From: Methylobacterium terrae
Lineage (GTDB): Bacteria > Pseudomonadota > Alphaproteobacteria > Rhizobiales > Beijerinckiaceae
DNA length: 64,000 bases
Assembly: GCF_003173755.1 (NCBI RefSeq)
Contig: NZ_CP029553.1
Location: 1,079,001-1,143,000 of the forward strand
Direction: 5' to 3'
The notes under the pieces are model-generated. The model did no database searches and was not told where the DNA came from. It saw nothing but the letters and a program-made list of their open reading frames with translations. The position numbers were made by a program, and so were the translations under genes. Shown here piece by piece: positions 50,807 to 59,329 of this stretch (its first letter is position 1; every line of letters begins with the position of its first letter).

Positions 50807-52321
50807 CTCGACGACGCGCCACCGCGGGTCACGTCCGCCCGGCGCCGGCCCCGTGCGGTGGTGATCGGCAGCGGCTTCGGCGGGCTCGCGGCGGCGGTGA
50901 GGCTCGGCGCGCGGGGCTACCGGGTCACCGTGCTGGAGCGGCTGGAGCAGCCGGGCGGCCGGGCCCGGGTCCATCGGCAGGACGGCTTCACCTTCGATGC
51001 CGGGCCGACCATCGTCACCGCGCCGTTCCTGTTCGAGGAGCTGTGGCGCCTCTGCGGGCGCGACCTCGCCGACGACGTGACGCTCGTGCCGATGCGGCCG
51101 TTCTACCGCATCCGCTTCGACGACGGCGCCACCTTCGCGATGTGCGGCGAGGCCGACGCGATGCGCGCGGAGGTGGAGCGCCTCTCGCCCGGCGAGGCGC
51201 CCGCCTACGACCGCTTCATGGCGCTCTCCGACGCGCTGTGCCGGGTCGGGTTCGAGGAGCTCGGCGCGGTGCCGTTCGGGCGGCTCACCGACATGCTGCG
51301 CATCGCCCCCGACCTCCTGCGCCTCGGCGGCCATCGCAGCCTCTACGGGCTCGTCTCGTCGGTGTTCCGCGACGAGCGCCTGCGCACCGCGTTCAGCTTC
51401 CACCCGCTCCTGATCGGCGGCTCGCCGTTCCGGGCGAGCGCGCTCTACGGCCTGATCGCCGCGCTCGAGCGGCGCTGGGGTGTCCACTCGGCCCTCGGCG
51501 GCACCGGCGCCCTGGTGCGCGGGCTCGTGTCGCTGATCGAGGGGCAGGGCGGCGAGGTCCGCTGCCGCGCCGAGGTCGCCCGGATCCTCGTCGAGGGCGG
51601 CACCGCCCGGGGGGTCGCCCTCGCGGACGGCACGCACATCCCCGCCGACGTGGTGGTGTCGAACGCCGATTCGGTCGTCACCGCGCTCGACCTGCTGCCG
51701 CCGGAGGCGCGGGGGTGGCGCGAGCGGCGGCTCGCGGGGGCGCATTCCTCGATGGGCCTGTTCGTGTGGTACTTCGGCACGCGCCGCACCTATCCGGACC
51801 TCGCCCACCACACGATCCTGCTCGGGCCCCGCTACCGCGGGCTCCTCGACGACATCTTCTCGCGCAAGGTGCTGGCCGAGGACATGAGCCTCTACCTCCA
51901 CCGCCCGACCGCCACCGATTCCGGCGTGGCGCCTCCGGGTCACGACGCGTTCTACGTGCTGGCCCCGGTGCCGAACCTCGCCGGAGGGCAGGACTGGGCG
52001 GCGCTCGCCGAGCCGTACCGGCAGCGCATCGCCGCGCGGCTCGAAGCCACCGTCCTGCCCGGCCTGTCGGAGGCGCTGGTCACCTCCCGGGTGACGACGC
52101 CGCAGGATTTCTCCGACGATTTCCTGGCCTATCGCGGCTCGGGCTTCGGCCTCGAGCCGATCCTGACCCAGAGCGCGTATTTCCGCCCGCACAACCGCAG
52201 CGGGGTGCGCCACCTCTACCTCGTCGGCGCCGGCACCCATCCGGGGGCCGGGCTGCCGGGCGTGCTGTCCTCGTCGAAGATCCTCGATCGCGTGGTGCCC
52301 GATGCTGCCGTCTTCGCCTGA
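50798..52321 (+). CDS. crtI: phytoene desaturase
   Basis: CrtI carries out the stepwise desaturation of phytoene to neurosporene or lycopene. The 507-residue flavoprotein has AVVIGSGFGGLAAAVRLGARG (20-40), VTVLERLEQPGGRARVHRQDGFTFDAGPTIVTAP, and C-terminal GVRHLYLVGAGTHPGAGLPGVLSSSKI. The ATG at 50798 is the only sensible start before the Rossmann motif. It lies within a PpsR palindrome and lacks a clear Shine-Dalgarno, so translation may be leaderless or weak. It overlaps crtB by 20 bp. Confidence 0.95.
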   Translation: MLTLDDAPPRVTSARRRPRAVVIGSGFGGLAAAVRLGARGYRVTVLERLEQPGGRARVHRQDGFTFDAGPTIVTAPFLFEELWRLCGRDLADDVTLVPMRPFYRIRFDDGATFAMCGEADAMRAEVERLSPGEAPAYDRFMALSDALCRVGFEELGAVPFGRLTDMLRIAPDLLRLGGHRSLYGLVSSVFRDERLRTAFSFHPLLIGGSPFRASALYGLIAALERRWGVHSALGGTGALVRGLVSLIEGQGGEVRCRAEVARILVEGGTARGVALADGTHIPADVVVSNADSVVTALDLLPPEARGWRERRLAGAHSSMGLFVWYFGTRRTYPDLAHHTILLGPRYRGLLDDIFSRKVLAEDMSLYLHRPTATDSGVAPPGHDAFYVLAPVPNLAGGQDWAALAEPYRQRIAARLEATVLPGLSEALVTSRVTTPQDFSDDFLAYRGSGFGLEPILTQSAYFRPHNRSGVRHLYLVGAGTHPGAGLPGVLSSSKILDRVVPDAAVFA

Positions 52322-53381
52322 TGCGCGCCGCCAAACGCCCTTCGCCGCGTCCCTGGCCCGCTCCGCCGACCACGCCGCCTGCCGGGCGGCGATCCGGGCC
52401 GGCTCGCGCAGCTTCTACGCCGCCTCGTGGCTGCTGCCCGCGGCCGTGCGCCGCGACGCCTACGGGCTCTACGCGTTCTGCCGCCTCTCGGACGACGCCG
52501 TCGACGGGGCGGGCGCCCGGGCCGACGCGGTGCCGGCCTTGCGGGCACGCCTGGCGGCGGCTTATGCGGGCCGCCCCGCCGACGCGCCCGCCGACCGGGC
52601 GCTCGCCGAGATCGTGGCCCGCCACGCGATCCCCCAGGCGCTGCCGGCCGCGCTCCTCGAGGGCCTCGCCTGGGACGCCGCCGGGCGGCGCTGCCCGGAC
52701 CTCTCCGCCCTCGTCGCCTACGCGGCCCGGGTCGCCGGCTCGGTCGGCGCCATGATGACGCTCCTGATGGGCGAGCGCTCGGCCGAAGCGCTCGCGCGCG
52801 CCTGCGACCTCGGCATCGCCATGCAGCTCACCAACGTCGCCCGCGACGTCGGCGAGGATGCCCGGGCCGGGCGCCTCTACCTGCCCGAAGCCTGGCTGCG
52901 CGAGGCCGGGATCGACCCCGACGCCTTCCTGGCCCGGCCGGAGCCGAGCCCCGCCCTCGCCGCCGTGGTGGCGCGCCTGCTGGAGGCCGCCGACCTCCTC
53001 TACGCCCGGGCCGAATCCGGCATCGCGATGCTGCCGCCCGCCTGCCGTCCGGCCGTGCGCGCCGCCGGGCTGATCTACGCCGAGATCGGCCGCGACCTCG
53101 CCCGGAGCGGGCTCGATCCGGTCACCCGCCGCGCCCGGGTGCCGGGCGCCCGCAAGGCCCGGCTGCTGGCGCGCGCCCTCGTCACTCCCTCGCACCGGCG
53201 CGCCGACTGGCCGGCCCTGCCGGAGGCGGCCTTCCTGCTCGACGCGGTGGCGGCGATGCCCGTGCCCGCCGCGATCCCGCGCCCGGCCTGGTGGAACCTC
53301 GGCGGGCAGGTCGTGCGCGTGCTCGACCTGATCGAGAGGTTGCGCGAGCGTGAGCGGCTGGGCGGTGCGGCGCCGTCGTGA
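52302..53381 (+). CDS. crtB: 15-cis-phytoene synthase
   Basis: CrtB condenses two geranylgeranyl diphosphates to phytoene. In 359 residues the first Asp-rich motif is SDDAVDG (Asp64, Asp65, Asp68), within AFCRLSDDAVDGAG. The second is TNVARDVGEDARAGRLYLP. GSRSFYAASWLLP lies at the N-terminus. The start overlaps the crtI end by 20 bp. It is the last PGC gene on this side; sequence composition changes sharply afterward. Confidence 0.94.
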   Translation: MLPSSPDARRQTPFAASLARSADHAACRAAIRAGSRSFYAASWLLPAAVRRDAYGLYAFCRLSDDAVDGAGARADAVPALRARLAAAYAGRPADAPADRALAEIVARHAIPQALPAALLEGLAWDAAGRRCPDLSALVAYAARVAGSVGAMMTLLMGERSAEALARACDLGIAMQLTNVARDVGEDARAGRLYLPEAWLREAGIDPDAFLARPEPSPALAAVVARLLEAADLLYARAESGIAMLPPACRPAVRAAGLIYAEIGRDLARSGLDPVTRRARVPGARKARLLARALVTPSHRRADWPALPEAAFLLDAVAAMPVPAAIPRPAWWNLGGQVVRVLDLIERLRERERLGGAAPS

Positions 53382-53567
53382 CCGGGTTGTCGTTCGGGCA
53401 GGTCGCTCTCGGGCTGGTCCTCGGGGTGGTGCCGTTTGCGCGTCCACGTCATAATCGTCTATCACAACCCGAACGGCATTCCCACTTCTCGCGATCTCAA
53501 TGAGGAGGGATGCAAGGTTCTAAATGTAATCTATCAAGTATAAATTATTTGACTTGGGGAAACAGCA

Positions 53568-54116
53568 ATGAATATCATTGCTGGCCCAGCAAGAAGTAGG
53601 GTTGTAATTTACATATCGTCTGTTTTGAGGTACGAAAATTTTCTTTGCAAGTGTGTCGCATCGAGCATTGATTTTACTTGCGGTGTCTTTCGATTGATCG
53701 ATTCGGCCGCGCGACCATTCGAGGATATTGAAAATTTCCGTTGGGGCGGGATGCATGGCCTCGATGAGGATATCGGGAGGCGTTTGTTTTCGTCCCTGAC
53801 TGCGAAATCGTATCGCATACTGGTTATAAACGATGTCATGGGGAATATCTCAAGCAAGCACGATCGCTGCGCCGTACATGACGGACAGCTTTATCACTGG
53901 CTTCATGGCGAGGGTGCTGCCGAGGAGGAAATCGATGAGATGGTTTGGATGACCGCCTTACCCTGGCATTCCCTGGCTGTCATCTTTTCCAGCGAACCAG
54001 ACATCGATGTCGGTCGGTGCATCGCAGAGGGACGATGGTCCGATCTCGGGGAAACAGTCGAAGTCATATTTGGTGCCTACGGTGGAGAAGGTTTCATTCA
54101 TTGGACACCCGACTGA
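53568..54116 (+). CDS. AT-rich hypothetical protein at the cluster edge
   Basis: A 182-residue soluble protein with no family I recognise. Its DNA is much poorer in GC than all neighbours, with codons such as ATA, TTA, AAT and TTT that are otherwise rare here, and the ~190 bp upstream are AT-rich too. It has three Cys in the first 40 residues (FLCKCVASSIDFTCGVF), an acidic GEGAAEEEIDEMVWM stretch and an aromatic C-terminus (EVIFGAYGGEGFIHWTPD). GGGGA lies 10 bases before the ATG. Composition suggests horizontal acquisition. No mobile-element gene is visible nearby. Confidence 0.6.
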   Translation: MNIIAGPARSRVVIYISSVLRYENFLCKCVASSIDFTCGVFRLIDSAARPFEDIENFRWGGMHGLDEDIGRRLFSSLTAKSYRILVINDVMGNISSKHDRCAVHDGQLYHWLHGEGAAEEEIDEMVWMTALPWHSLAVIFSSEPDIDVGRCIAEGRWSDLGETVEVIFGAYGGEGFIHWTPD

Positions 54117-54682
54117 GGGCCTGTGCGATCGGACAGACGGAATCGACGTCAATCCTCGTCATCCCGGTTTCTCGCCGAGGCTCGCCGGAGGACGACGCGG
54201 CGAGGTGTCGGGATGTGCGCCGGATCGACCGTCCCAGTCCATCGAACGCAATGTGACCGGCGTCGCCAGGGTCTTCAGCCGTCGCATCGAGGCGCTGACG
54301 TGACACCCGTCCACCTCTCGCCAAGTGCAACTGGCCCATGGCGAGCGGATCGAGGCTCGCCGCGCAGTCAGGACCGATCCAAGGTTTGTCGATCGAGCGG
54401 GCGAGACAGTCGGTCGGAGGCGGGACTTGCGGGGGACGAACCTCAGCATGACGGCGGCACTCGCCGCGATCCTGTTCCTGCGCCTTCGCGATCCAAGGCC
54501 CCCGGGCCATGCCGGCCCCGGCTTCCATGTCGGCGGCAAGCGACGACGTTCGTCCCGCCGCGTCCCGGGTTCGGGCGCTCCTATGCCGTGCCTCGCTCTA
54601 CGCATCCCCATCGCATCCCCGCCCTTCAGCGAGCGGGATGCGACGGGTGAGAGCAGGTGGGGCCGGTGAAGCCGGCCGCCCC
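54117..54682. other. 566-bp interval without a recognisable gene
   Basis: Composition returns to high GC. Several long open frames exist on both strands, but their translations are Arg/Pro/Ser-rich and resemble frame shadows; none has a good ribosome site plus a plausible protein pattern. It may contain decayed sequence from whatever insertion brought the AT-rich gene at 53568. Confidence 0.4.
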
Positions 54683-55726
54683 TCACTCCAGCTCCAGCAC
54701 CACGCTGCGGAACCCCTGCGGCTTGCGCGCCGGGCAGATGTCGGCGTCGTCGCTGAGGATCTGCACCTTCTTGCCGTCCGGGGCGACGATCAGGCCCTCC
54801 GGCTGGAAGTCGGGGATCGCCGCGAGCGCCTCCGCCACCCCCGCGACGCGGGTCGGGGCCTCGCCGGCCTTGCCGGACCAGCGGTAGAGGTCGGCGGCCT
54901 CGCCGCCGCTGCCCGAGCCGCCGGCGATCACGAAATAGGCCTTGATCCCGGGCGCGTAGGCGATGTCGCGGATGCCGCGGCCCTTCAGGTCGAGGGCGAT
55001 CGGCTTGCCGAGCTTCGGGCCCGCGCCGCCGGCCAGCACCTCGGCCGGGTTCTCGAACGGCACCACCAGGGCGTCGTTGTCGGCGTTGAGCGGGTTGCGC
55101 AGGCCGACGAGCAGGCCGCGCCCGTCCGGGGCCGGGCTCAGGCCCTCGAGGGCGAGGCCGCGCCGCCGTGGGCTCAGGCTGGGCTTTGCCGCGAGGTCGA
55201 CCGCGATGCGCTCGGACAGGCGCGGGTCGAGGTCGGCGATCGCCTTGGACAGTCCCCCGAACGCCTTGCCCTTCGGCGCCAGTGCGGGCGCCTTGGGGTC
55301 GCCGCCGACCGTGAGGTCGAGCATCCGGCGCGACGCCTCGCGGGTGCGGCCGTCCGCGTCGCGGGCGTGGGAGCCCATCACCACCAGGTCGGACCCGAGC
55401 CAGGCGAGGGATTCGAGGTCGGCCTTCACCGGCTCCTCCCGGGCATTGGTCGCGAGCGCCGCGTCGAGGTCGCCGCCCTTGAGGGCGAGCGGCGGCCCGG
55501 ATTCGTCGGCCTTGTAGAGGCGCACGGTGTTGTCCTGGTCGCTCACCACCAGGACGCGGTCGCCGAAGCTGCCGGCGGGGTAGGGGACGGCGCCGGAGGC
55601 CTCGCACAGGCCCCAATGCATCAGCACCGGGCCCGCCTTCACCTCGGCGCGCGCTCCTTGCGCCGCGAGACAGAGGGCGAGCACGGAAACGACTTTCTCC
55701 AGGCGCAGCGTGCCCAGGCCCGTCAT
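54683..55726 (-). CDS. exported DUF3616-type protein
   Basis: A 347-residue protein with an N-terminal signal peptide (LEKVVSVLALCLAAQGARAEV). It has a beta-propeller-like body containing RVLVVSDQDNTVRLYKAD, ADLESLAWLGSDLVVMGSHARDADGR, LALEGLSPAPDGRGLLVGLRNPL and FQPEGLIVAPDGKKVQILSDD. The repeated E-G/S-L motifs and the GSHAR segment match DUF3616 (PF12275-type) proteins, which are probably periplasmic and of unknown function. Cys residues at both ends (GLCEASG and ADICPARKP) could form a disulfide. Confidence 0.75.
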   Translation of the reverse strand: MTGLGTLRLEKVVSVLALCLAAQGARAEVKAGPVLMHWGLCEASGAVPYPAGSFGDRVLVVSDQDNTVRLYKADESGPPLALKGGDLDAALATNAREEPVKADLESLAWLGSDLVVMGSHARDADGRTREASRRMLDLTVGGDPKAPALAPKGKAFGGLSKAIADLDPRLSERIAVDLAAKPSLSPRRRGLALEGLSPAPDGRGLLVGLRNPLNADNDALVVPFENPAEVLAGGAGPKLGKPIALDLKGRGIRDIAYAPGIKAYFVIAGGSGSGGEAADLYRWSGKAGEAPTRVAGVAEALAAIPDFQPEGLIVAPDGKKVQILSDDADICPARKPQGFRSVVLELE

Positions 55727-55877
55727 GGCGATCCTCCGGATGGCGCGGCCCGTCTGCGCGAACCGTCTTCGGAGTATTTCACGCGGCCAAGGATCTCTTC
55801 AATACAGCGGCGGAAAATTCTTCGTGTTCCAGCCCTGGCGAGCCCGGGCCCGGGTGGCTGCTGCGGCAGCGGACCCG

Positions 55878-56201
55878 TCAGGCCTCCTCCGGCGCGGCCG
55901 CGTCGCCGGCGGCCCGGTGCTGCGCGGCGACGAAGCGGCGGCGCGCCGCGGCGGCGTCGCGAAACGCCCGCGAGCGCGGGGCCTCCTGCGCGAGCCGGCC
56001 GATCTCGCGCAGGATCAGCTCGGCCTCGAACGCCGCGGCGCGCTCTCCCGCGGCGGCCCGGCTGTCGGCGCCGTGGGAGGCGGTGTAGCGCTCCAGCCCG
56101 TCGCGGCAGACCGCGACGCGGTATTCCAGCCACTCGATCACGTCGCCGAAGGCCCGGTCGCGGATCTCCACCGCCGTGGCCCGGCGCTTCTTCTCGCTCA
56201 C
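55878..56201 (-). CDS. small charged hypothetical protein
   Basis: A 107-residue, highly charged, mostly helical protein (EKKRRATAVEIRDRAFGDVIEWLEYRVAVCRDGLERYTASHG, then an Ala/Glu/Arg-rich second half ERAAAFEAELILREIGRLA). I chose GTG 56201 because GGAGG lies 9 bases upstream. It lies 87 bp downstream of the LuxR-type regulator on the same strand. No family is recognised; coiled-coil or nucleic-acid-associated roles are possible but unsupported. Confidence 0.55.
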   Translation of the reverse strand: MSEKKRRATAVEIRDRAFGDVIEWLEYRVAVCRDGLERYTASHGADSRAAAGERAAAFEAELILREIGRLAQEAPRSRAFRDAAAARRRFVAAQHRAAGDAAAPEEA

Positions 56202-56288
56202 CCCTCGTTCCTCCGCGGTCCGGACGAGGGATGGTCTCGCATATCCTGCCGCGATTCGCCGACTCCGCCGGTCCGCCTCCACCGGGCG

Positions 56289-57425
56289 CTACCGCGAGAC
56301 CCGGGCGAGCAGGGCGATCAGCTCGCCCTGGCTCGTCGCGCCGGTCTTGGCGAACACGCTCTTGAGCTGGCTGCGGACGGTCGCGATGGCGACGCCGCGT
56401 GCCGCCGCCACGGCGTCGAGATGGCCGCAGGCGAACAGCAGCGAGGCGAGCCCGGCCTCGCCCGGCGTCAGGCCGAAGGCCGCCACGAGAGGCTCGGGCG
56501 CGACCTCCCGGCCGCGATCGAGGTCGGTCACGCTCACCAGCATCCGGGTGGGAGCACCGGGCCGCGCCGGCCCGTGCGACAGGGGCGACACGGTCACGAT
56601 GTAGGGCCGCCTGCCGTCCGGGCGGGCGACCGCGAGGAACCGGCCGCCCTCCGCGGTCTCGCCCGCGAGGGCCCGTGCGGCGGCGCAGAGCTGCACGAAG
56701 CGGAGCTGGTCGCCCGGGCGCAGCAGCCGCAACTGGCTCGTCGTCGCCAGGAGGCCGTCCCGGGCCCGGGACAGGGCGAGGAGGGCGGAATTGGCGAAGG
56801 CGAGCCCGCCGTCGCCGTTCAGGATCGCGGCCGGGTGCGGCAGCCCCTCGAGATGGGCCTCGATCCCGTCCTCGATGGGGGCCGCGCCCGTGAGCGTGCC
56901 GAGGCGGTGGGCCGTCGCCACGGCGCGGCGCAGGTGGCGCATCAGCTCGTGGAACAGCGCGACCTGCGCGCTCGAGAGCGGGCCGGTCCGCTCCGAGCCC
57001 GAGAAGGCGAAGGCGTAGGTCAGGCCTTCGTCCGGCCGGCAATACCCGGTGGCGTGGTAGCGGATGCCGATCCGGTCGGCCTCCCATCGCGAGAAATCCG
57101 GGTAGTTCTCCGCGGTGAAGACCGGATCGAGGCCGTCGAGGTAGTGGTCGGCGCCCGGATGGGCCCGCTCGAACAGGGCCTGGGGATTCCGGGCGTGATA
57201 GTGCTCGGCGTATTCGGACAGGATGCGGTCGAAGGCGAGGTCGCGATACCCCGCCATCGCGGAGGCCAGGACCTCGGGGCGGTCCGCCCGATGCAGCACC
57301 GTCGCGACCCCGTAGGCGCCAAGGCGCTCGGCGACGGCGCCGGCCGCCGAGATCCAGGATTCCTCGCCCAGGGGCACCCCGTGGATGCGCAGGATCAGGC
57401 GGCTGAGATCGTCGTCGAGCGACAT
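56289..57425 (-). CDS. LuxR-type HTH transcriptional regulator
   Basis: A 378-residue regulator. The C-terminal HTH_LuxR is visible at about 310-372 (FGLTPGEAGLASLLFACGHLDAVAAARGVAIATVRSQLKSVFAKTGATSQGELIALL), lacking only the usual Glu of the first helix (T-P-G-E-A instead of T-x-R-E). The N-terminal ~200 residues resemble an uncharacterised ligand or PAS-like domain (MRHLRRAVATAHRL linker, then HPAAILNGDGGLAFANSALLAL, which is PAS-like). Targets are unknown. Confidence 0.8.
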   Translation of the reverse strand: MSLDDDLSRLILRIHGVPLGEESWISAAGAVAERLGAYGVATVLHRADRPEVLASAMAGYRDLAFDRILSEYAEHYHARNPQALFERAHPGADHYLDGLDPVFTAENYPDFSRWEADRIGIRYHATGYCRPDEGLTYAFAFSGSERTGPLSSAQVALFHELMRHLRRAVATAHRLGTLTGAAPIEDGIEAHLEGLPHPAAILNGDGGLAFANSALLALSRARDGLLATTSQLRLLRPGDQLRFVQLCAAARALAGETAEGGRFLAVARPDGRRPYIVTVSPLSHGPARPGAPTRMLVSVTDLDRGREVAPEPLVAAFGLTPGEAGLASLLFACGHLDAVAAARGVAIATVRSQLKSVFAKTGATSQGELIALLARVSR

Positions 57426-57655
57426 GCCAATCCGGGAGACAGCGTCGCCGCATAGCGGCTGGATTGCCCTCTATTGCCCTGGCGCTGTCGTAGACAGCAA
57501 CGGGAAAAATCAGGCGGCCTCGCCGGGCAATGCATCCGGTTCGGCCTCGCCGCACTCACGATACGACGCCGCCGCTATCCTTGGCTTCCCCCGGATAGGG
57601 GATGCCGATGCCCGTCATGACGCTACGGTACCTGGGTGATGTCAGGGGGACGACG

Positions 57656-57895
57656 ATGACGAACCGGCGATCCGTACTGGTGCTGGCACTTCTCCTTCCG
57701 GCGGCCGGTGCTTCTGCACAGCAAGGCAGGCCGGTGCAGACGGCCATGCGAGCCTGCAAGGAAGTCCATCAGACTTGCGTGGCGCGGTCGGACCCGCGCT
57801 ACGCTGCGGGATGCGACGGGTATTACGAGGAAGCCAAGCGGACCGGTATCTGGCCACCTTTCCGGCAGAACCCGGCTTTCGCCTGCGCCCGATGA
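57656..57895 (+). CDS. small secreted four-cysteine protein
   Basis: A 79-residue protein with a clear signal peptide (RRSVLVLALLLPAAGASAQQ, cleavage after ASA). The mature ~55-residue part has four cysteines (ACKEVHQTCVARSDPRYAAG, CDGYYEEAK, FACAR) that could form two disulfides. AGGGGGA precedes ATG 57656. No family is recognised. It is divergent from the LuxR gene and convergent with the lpdV end, with a shared stem-loop. Confidence 0.6.
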   Translation: MTNRRSVLVLALLLPAAGASAQQGRPVQTAMRACKEVHQTCVARSDPRYAAGCDGYYEEAKRTGIWPPFRQNPAFACAR

Positions 57896-57898
57896 CGA

Positions 57899-57921
57899 GG
57901 GCCCTGCCCGCGGCAGGACCC
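57899..57921. terminator. bidirectional terminator between the secreted-protein gene and lpdV
   Basis: The stem GGG-C-CCTGCC (57899-57908) pairs with GGCAGG-A-CCC (57912-57921), with one mismatch, around a CGC loop. It lies in the 42-bp gap between convergent stops. Confidence 0.55.
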
Positions 57922-57937
57922 CGTCCGCGCGAACGCC

Positions 57938-59326
57938 TTAGATGTGCAGAGCTTCCCCGAGCGCCCTGAGATTCGCCTCGTGGAAGGCCTCGCCGAGGGT
58001 CGGGTGGGCGTGGATCGTGCCGGCGATATCCTCCAGCCGCGCGCCCATCTCGAGCGCGAGGCCGAAGCCGGCCGCCAGCTCCGAGACCCCCGCGCCCACC
58101 GCCTGGATGCCGAGGATCAGGTGGTTGTCGGCGCGCGCCGTCACCCGCACGAAGCCGTCCTCGGCGCCGAGCGTCATGGCGCGGCCGTTGGCGGCGAAGG
58201 GGAAGAGGCCGGTCCGGATCTCGTGGCCCGCGTTCCGGGCCTCCTCCGGCGAGAGGCCGGCCGAGACCACCTCCGGGTCGGTGAAGCAGACCGCGGGGAT
58301 CGCCACCTTGTGGAAGACGCGGCGGCGCCCCGCCACGAGGTCGGCCACCATCTCGCCCTGCGCCATGGCGCGGTGGGCCAGCATCGGCTCGCCGGTGACG
58401 TCGCCGACCGCCCAGACGTTGCGCATCGAGGTGGCGCAGCGCTCGTCGATGCGGATGAACGGCCCGCTCATGTCGAGGTCGAGCCGGTCGAGCCCGAGAT
58501 CCTGCGTGCGCGCCTTGCGCCCGACCGCGACCAGGATCACCTCGGCCGGAATCGTTCGGGCTTCGCCGCCGACCTCGACGGAGAGCGCGTCGCCCGAGAG
58601 CCCGGTCGCCTTCGCGCCGAGCAGAACCTCTATCCCGAGCGCCCCGAGGCGCCGCGCCACCGGCCGGGTCAGCTCGGCATCGTAGGCCGGCAGGATCCGC
58701 TCGGCCATCTCGACCACCGTCACCTTGGCGCCGAGCTTGGCGAAGGCGGTGCCGAGCTCGAGCCCGATATAGCCGGCGCCGACCACCGCCATGGTGGCGG
58801 GGACCTTCGGTAATGAAAGCGCCTCGGTCGAGGAGATCACCCGCCCGCCGAAGGGCAGGTGGGGGAGCGCCGCCGGGACCGAGCCGGTGGCGAGAACCAC
58901 GTGCTCGGCGCGCACCCGCTCGGGGCCGGTATCGGTCTCGACGAGGCAGGTCTTGCCGTCCACCATCGTCCCGCGCCCGCGCAGGATCTTGACCCCGCCG
59001 CGCTTCAGGAGCGAGGCGACTCCGGTGTTGAGCCGCCCGACGATGCCGTCCTTCCAGGCGACCGTGCGGGTAAAATCGAGGTTCGGCGGCCCGGCCGAGA
59101 GGCCGAAGGGCGAGGCATCCTCGGCCTGGAGCACGGCGGCGTGGAAGGCTTCCGCCGCGTGGATCATCGCCTTCGAGGGGATGCAGCCGACGTTGAGGCA
59201 GGTGCCGCCGAGCCGGTTCTCCTCGACCAGCACGGTGTCGACGCCGTGCTGGCCGGCGCGGATCGCCGCGACGTAGCCGCCCGGGCCGCCGCCGAGCACC
59301 AGGAGCTTGGTGGTGATCTCGCTCAA
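57938..59326 (-). CDS. lpdV: dihydrolipoyl dehydrogenase of the branched-chain complex (E3)
   Basis: E3 reoxidises dihydrolipoamide, passing electrons through FAD to NAD. In 462 residues: FAD loop [19 protein letters not shown] (10-28), redox disulfide [13 protein letters not shown] (Cys43, Cys48), NAD loop [12 protein letters not shown], second FAD motif [17 protein letters not shown], and the C-terminal dimer-interface catalytic His in [14 protein letters not shown]. It is the last gene of the bkd operon, 3 bp after bkdB; the operon position argues for the branched-chain-specific E3. Confidence 0.92.
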   Translation of the reverse strand: MSEITTKLLVLGGGPGGYVAAIRAGQHGVDTVLVEENRLGGTCLNVGCIPSKAMIHAAEAFHAAVLQAEDASPFGLSAGPPNLDFTRTVAWKDGIVGRLNTGVASLLKRGGVKILRGRGTMVDGKTCLVETDTGPERVRAEHVVLATGSVPAALPHLPFGGRVISSTEALSLPKVPATMAVVGAGYIGLELGTAFAKLGAKVTVVEMAERILPAYDAELTRPVARRLGALGIEVLLGAKATGLSGDALSVEVGGEARTIPAEVILVAVGRKARTQDLGLDRLDLDMSGPFIRIDERCATSMRNVWAVGDVTGEPMLAHRAMAQGEMVADLVAGRRRVFHKVAIPAVCFTDPEVVSAGLSPEEARNAGHEIRTGLFPFAANGRAMTLGAEDGFVRVTARADNHLILGIQAVGAGVSELAAGFGLALEMGARLEDIAGTIHAHPTLGEAFHEANLRALGEALHI

Positions 59327-59329
59327 CGA

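Noticed and set aside
53378..53503. 41-codon frame starting GTG overlapping the crtB stop
   Set aside because: The hydrophobic start is followed by an unrelated tail and there is no ribosome site or family pattern. It is more likely chance, though a truncated gene cannot be excluded.
53503..54682. Insertion sequence or transposase remnant near the AT-rich gene
   Set aside because: Frames at 54094-54669 were examined for transposase patterns and none was recognisable. No terminal inverted repeats were found.
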